Of a DNA stretch of 64,000 bases, positions 63,284 to 64,000 are shown one piece after another. Source of the stretch: Aestuariivirga litoralis (GTDB lineage: Bacteria; Pseudomonadota; Alphaproteobacteria; Rhizobiales; Aestuariivirgaceae); the NCBI RefSeq assembly GCF_003234965.1, contig NZ_QKVK01000001.1:744001-808000 (forward strand), in the 5' to 3' direction. The first letter of the stretch is position 1. Each line of letters begins with the position of its first letter. Both the position numbers and the translations under genes were made by a program. The notes under the pieces are model-generated. The model did no database searches, had not been told where the DNA came from, and worked only from the letters and a program-made list of their open reading frames with translations.

Positions 63284-64000
63284 ATGGCCGAACCCCGCCT
63301 CATCGAGATTTCACCCGTCACCCGCGTCGAGGGCCACGGCAAGGTGACGATCCACCTCAACCGCGACAACGAGGTGGAGGAGGCGCGGCTGCACGTCGTC
63401 GAGTTCAGGGGCTTCGAGCGCTTCATCCATGGCCGCTTCTACTGGGAGGTGCCGGTCATCGTGCAGCGCCTCTGCGGCATCTGCCCGGTGAGCCACCATC
63501 TCGCCGGGGCGAAGGCGATGGACCAGATCGCCGGCGTCGACGTGCTGCCGCCCACGGCGGAGAAGATGCGCCGCCTGATGCATTACGGCCAGGTGATGCA
63601 GAGCCACGTGCTGCACTTCTTCCACCTCGCCGCCCCCGACCTGCTGTTCGGCTTCGAGGCACCCGCCGCGCGGCGCAACATCTTCGAGATCCTGCGCGAG
63701 CAGCCGGAACTGGGCCGCCGCGCAGTGTTGATGCGCCAGTTCGGCCAGGAGATCATCGAGGCCACGGCCGGCAAGAAGATCCACGGCACCGGCGCCATTC
63801 CGGGCGGCATCAACCGCAACCTTCCGATCGATGTCCGCGACCGCCTCCTCGCCCGCATCGGCGAGATGACGGCCTGGGCGCAGGAGGCGCTTGCCATCGC
63901 CCGCAACTATACGCTGGACCATGCCGCACTGGTGGCGGATTTCGGCAGCTTCCCGTCGAACCACATGTCGCTGGTGCGCGAGGGTGACGGCGCACTCGAC
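63284..64000 (+). CDS. hoxH: NAD-reducing [NiFe] hydrogenase large subunit HoxH, N-terminal part (runs off window)
   Basis: 239 codons of the large subunit are present and the frame is open at the window end. The start MAEPRLIEISPVTRVEGHGK is typical, and the first Ni-Fe ligand pair is in QRLCGICPVSHH (C64, C67). HGTGAIPGGINRNL follows in mid-subunit. The C-terminal DPCxxC-type ligands and protease cleavage site lie outside. The set hoxFUYH encodes a soluble bidirectional or NAD-reducing hydrogenase. Confidence 0.95.
   Translation, partial: MAEPRLIEISPVTRVEGHGKVTIHLNRDNEVEEARLHVVEFRGFERFIHGRFYWEVPVIVQRLCGICPVSHHLAGAKAMDQIAGVDVLPPTAEKMRRLMHYGQVMQSHVLHFFHLAAPDLLFGFEAPAARRNIFEILREQPELGRRAVLMRQFGQEIIEATAGKKIHGTGAIPGGINRNLPIDVRDRLLARIGEMTAWAQEALAIARNYTLDHAALVADFGSFPSNHMSLVREGDGALD

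Overview
The window is about 64 kb of GC-rich, densely coded chromosomal DNA. Gene order and family content point to an alphaproteobacterium of the order Hyphomicrobiales (Rhizobiales). Support for this is the run bolA, J-protein, cobS, cobT, rpmB, SUV3-type helicase, S4 protein, fdxA, carD; the run mutT, argJ, PPIase, secA; an aerobic cobaltochelatase; and the palindromic intergenic repeats typical of this order. The genus cannot be fixed from the sequence. There are no transposases, prophage genes, CRISPR arrays or rRNA genes. One tRNA gene, Arg(CCT), is present.

Layout. (1) 1-3.8 kb: sugar-acid catabolism (SMP-30 lactonase fragment, AraD1/GguC, dgoK, dgoA, SDR). (2) 3.8-14.7 kb: housekeeping genes: DUF1178, nitrilase-family amidase, grxC and comF; an IMPase-family phosphatase and a methyltransferase; mutT, argJ and a parvulin PPIase; secA; a CPBP protease. 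(3) 14.8-20.7 kb: an accessory patch with an AT3-SGNH acyltransferase, two glycerol-type ABC permeases lacking their ATPases and binding protein, an Stf0-like sulfotransferase and a multicopper oxidase. (4) 20.7-37.1 kb: core genes accA, xerD, a 47-aa membrane microprotein, aroK, aroB, a CorC-type protein, bolA, a J-protein, cobS, cobT, rpmB, helicase, S4, fdxA, carD and tRNA-Arg. (5) 37.3-39.2 kb: a LysR regulator and a serine acetyltransferase. (6) 39.2-52.1 kb: a redox/metal island. It has a phytase-like esterase, ApbE, a PepSY-flavodoxin-reductase membrane protein, a DUF2271 protein with a flavinylation-like motif, an Asp-rich secreted protein, a small PepSY protein, a divergent response regulator/histidine kinase pair, a VIT-family metal transporter and a complete ABC importer. 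(7) 52.1-56.4 kb: arsenic operon arsR-arsC-ACR3-gapdh-arsJ. (8) 56.4-60.0 kb: a Lys-rich unknown protein, an LpxH-like phosphoesterase and two glycosyltransferases. (9) 60.1-64 kb: hoxF-hoxU-hoxY-hoxH of an NAD-reducing [NiFe] hydrogenase; hoxH runs off the window.

The most promising under-described system is the redox/metal island. The sequence shows five short direct repeats of the form CKTCAG-N5-YGTCAG with an 11-bp period, the architecture of OmpR/PmrA/PhoB-type operators. They lie just upstream of the small PepSY gene, the Asp-rich gene, the response regulator gene and the phytase-like gene. They suggest one regulon that couples a transmembrane flavin electron-transfer chain to periplasmic acidic and PepSY proteins and, through the kinase operon, to a VIT-type iron/manganese transporter. 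Other notable points are a CarD protein with a long histone-H1-like Lys/Ala/Pro N-terminal tail, an arsR promoter that predicts a leaderless mRNA, and palindromic repeats placed mostly between convergent genes.
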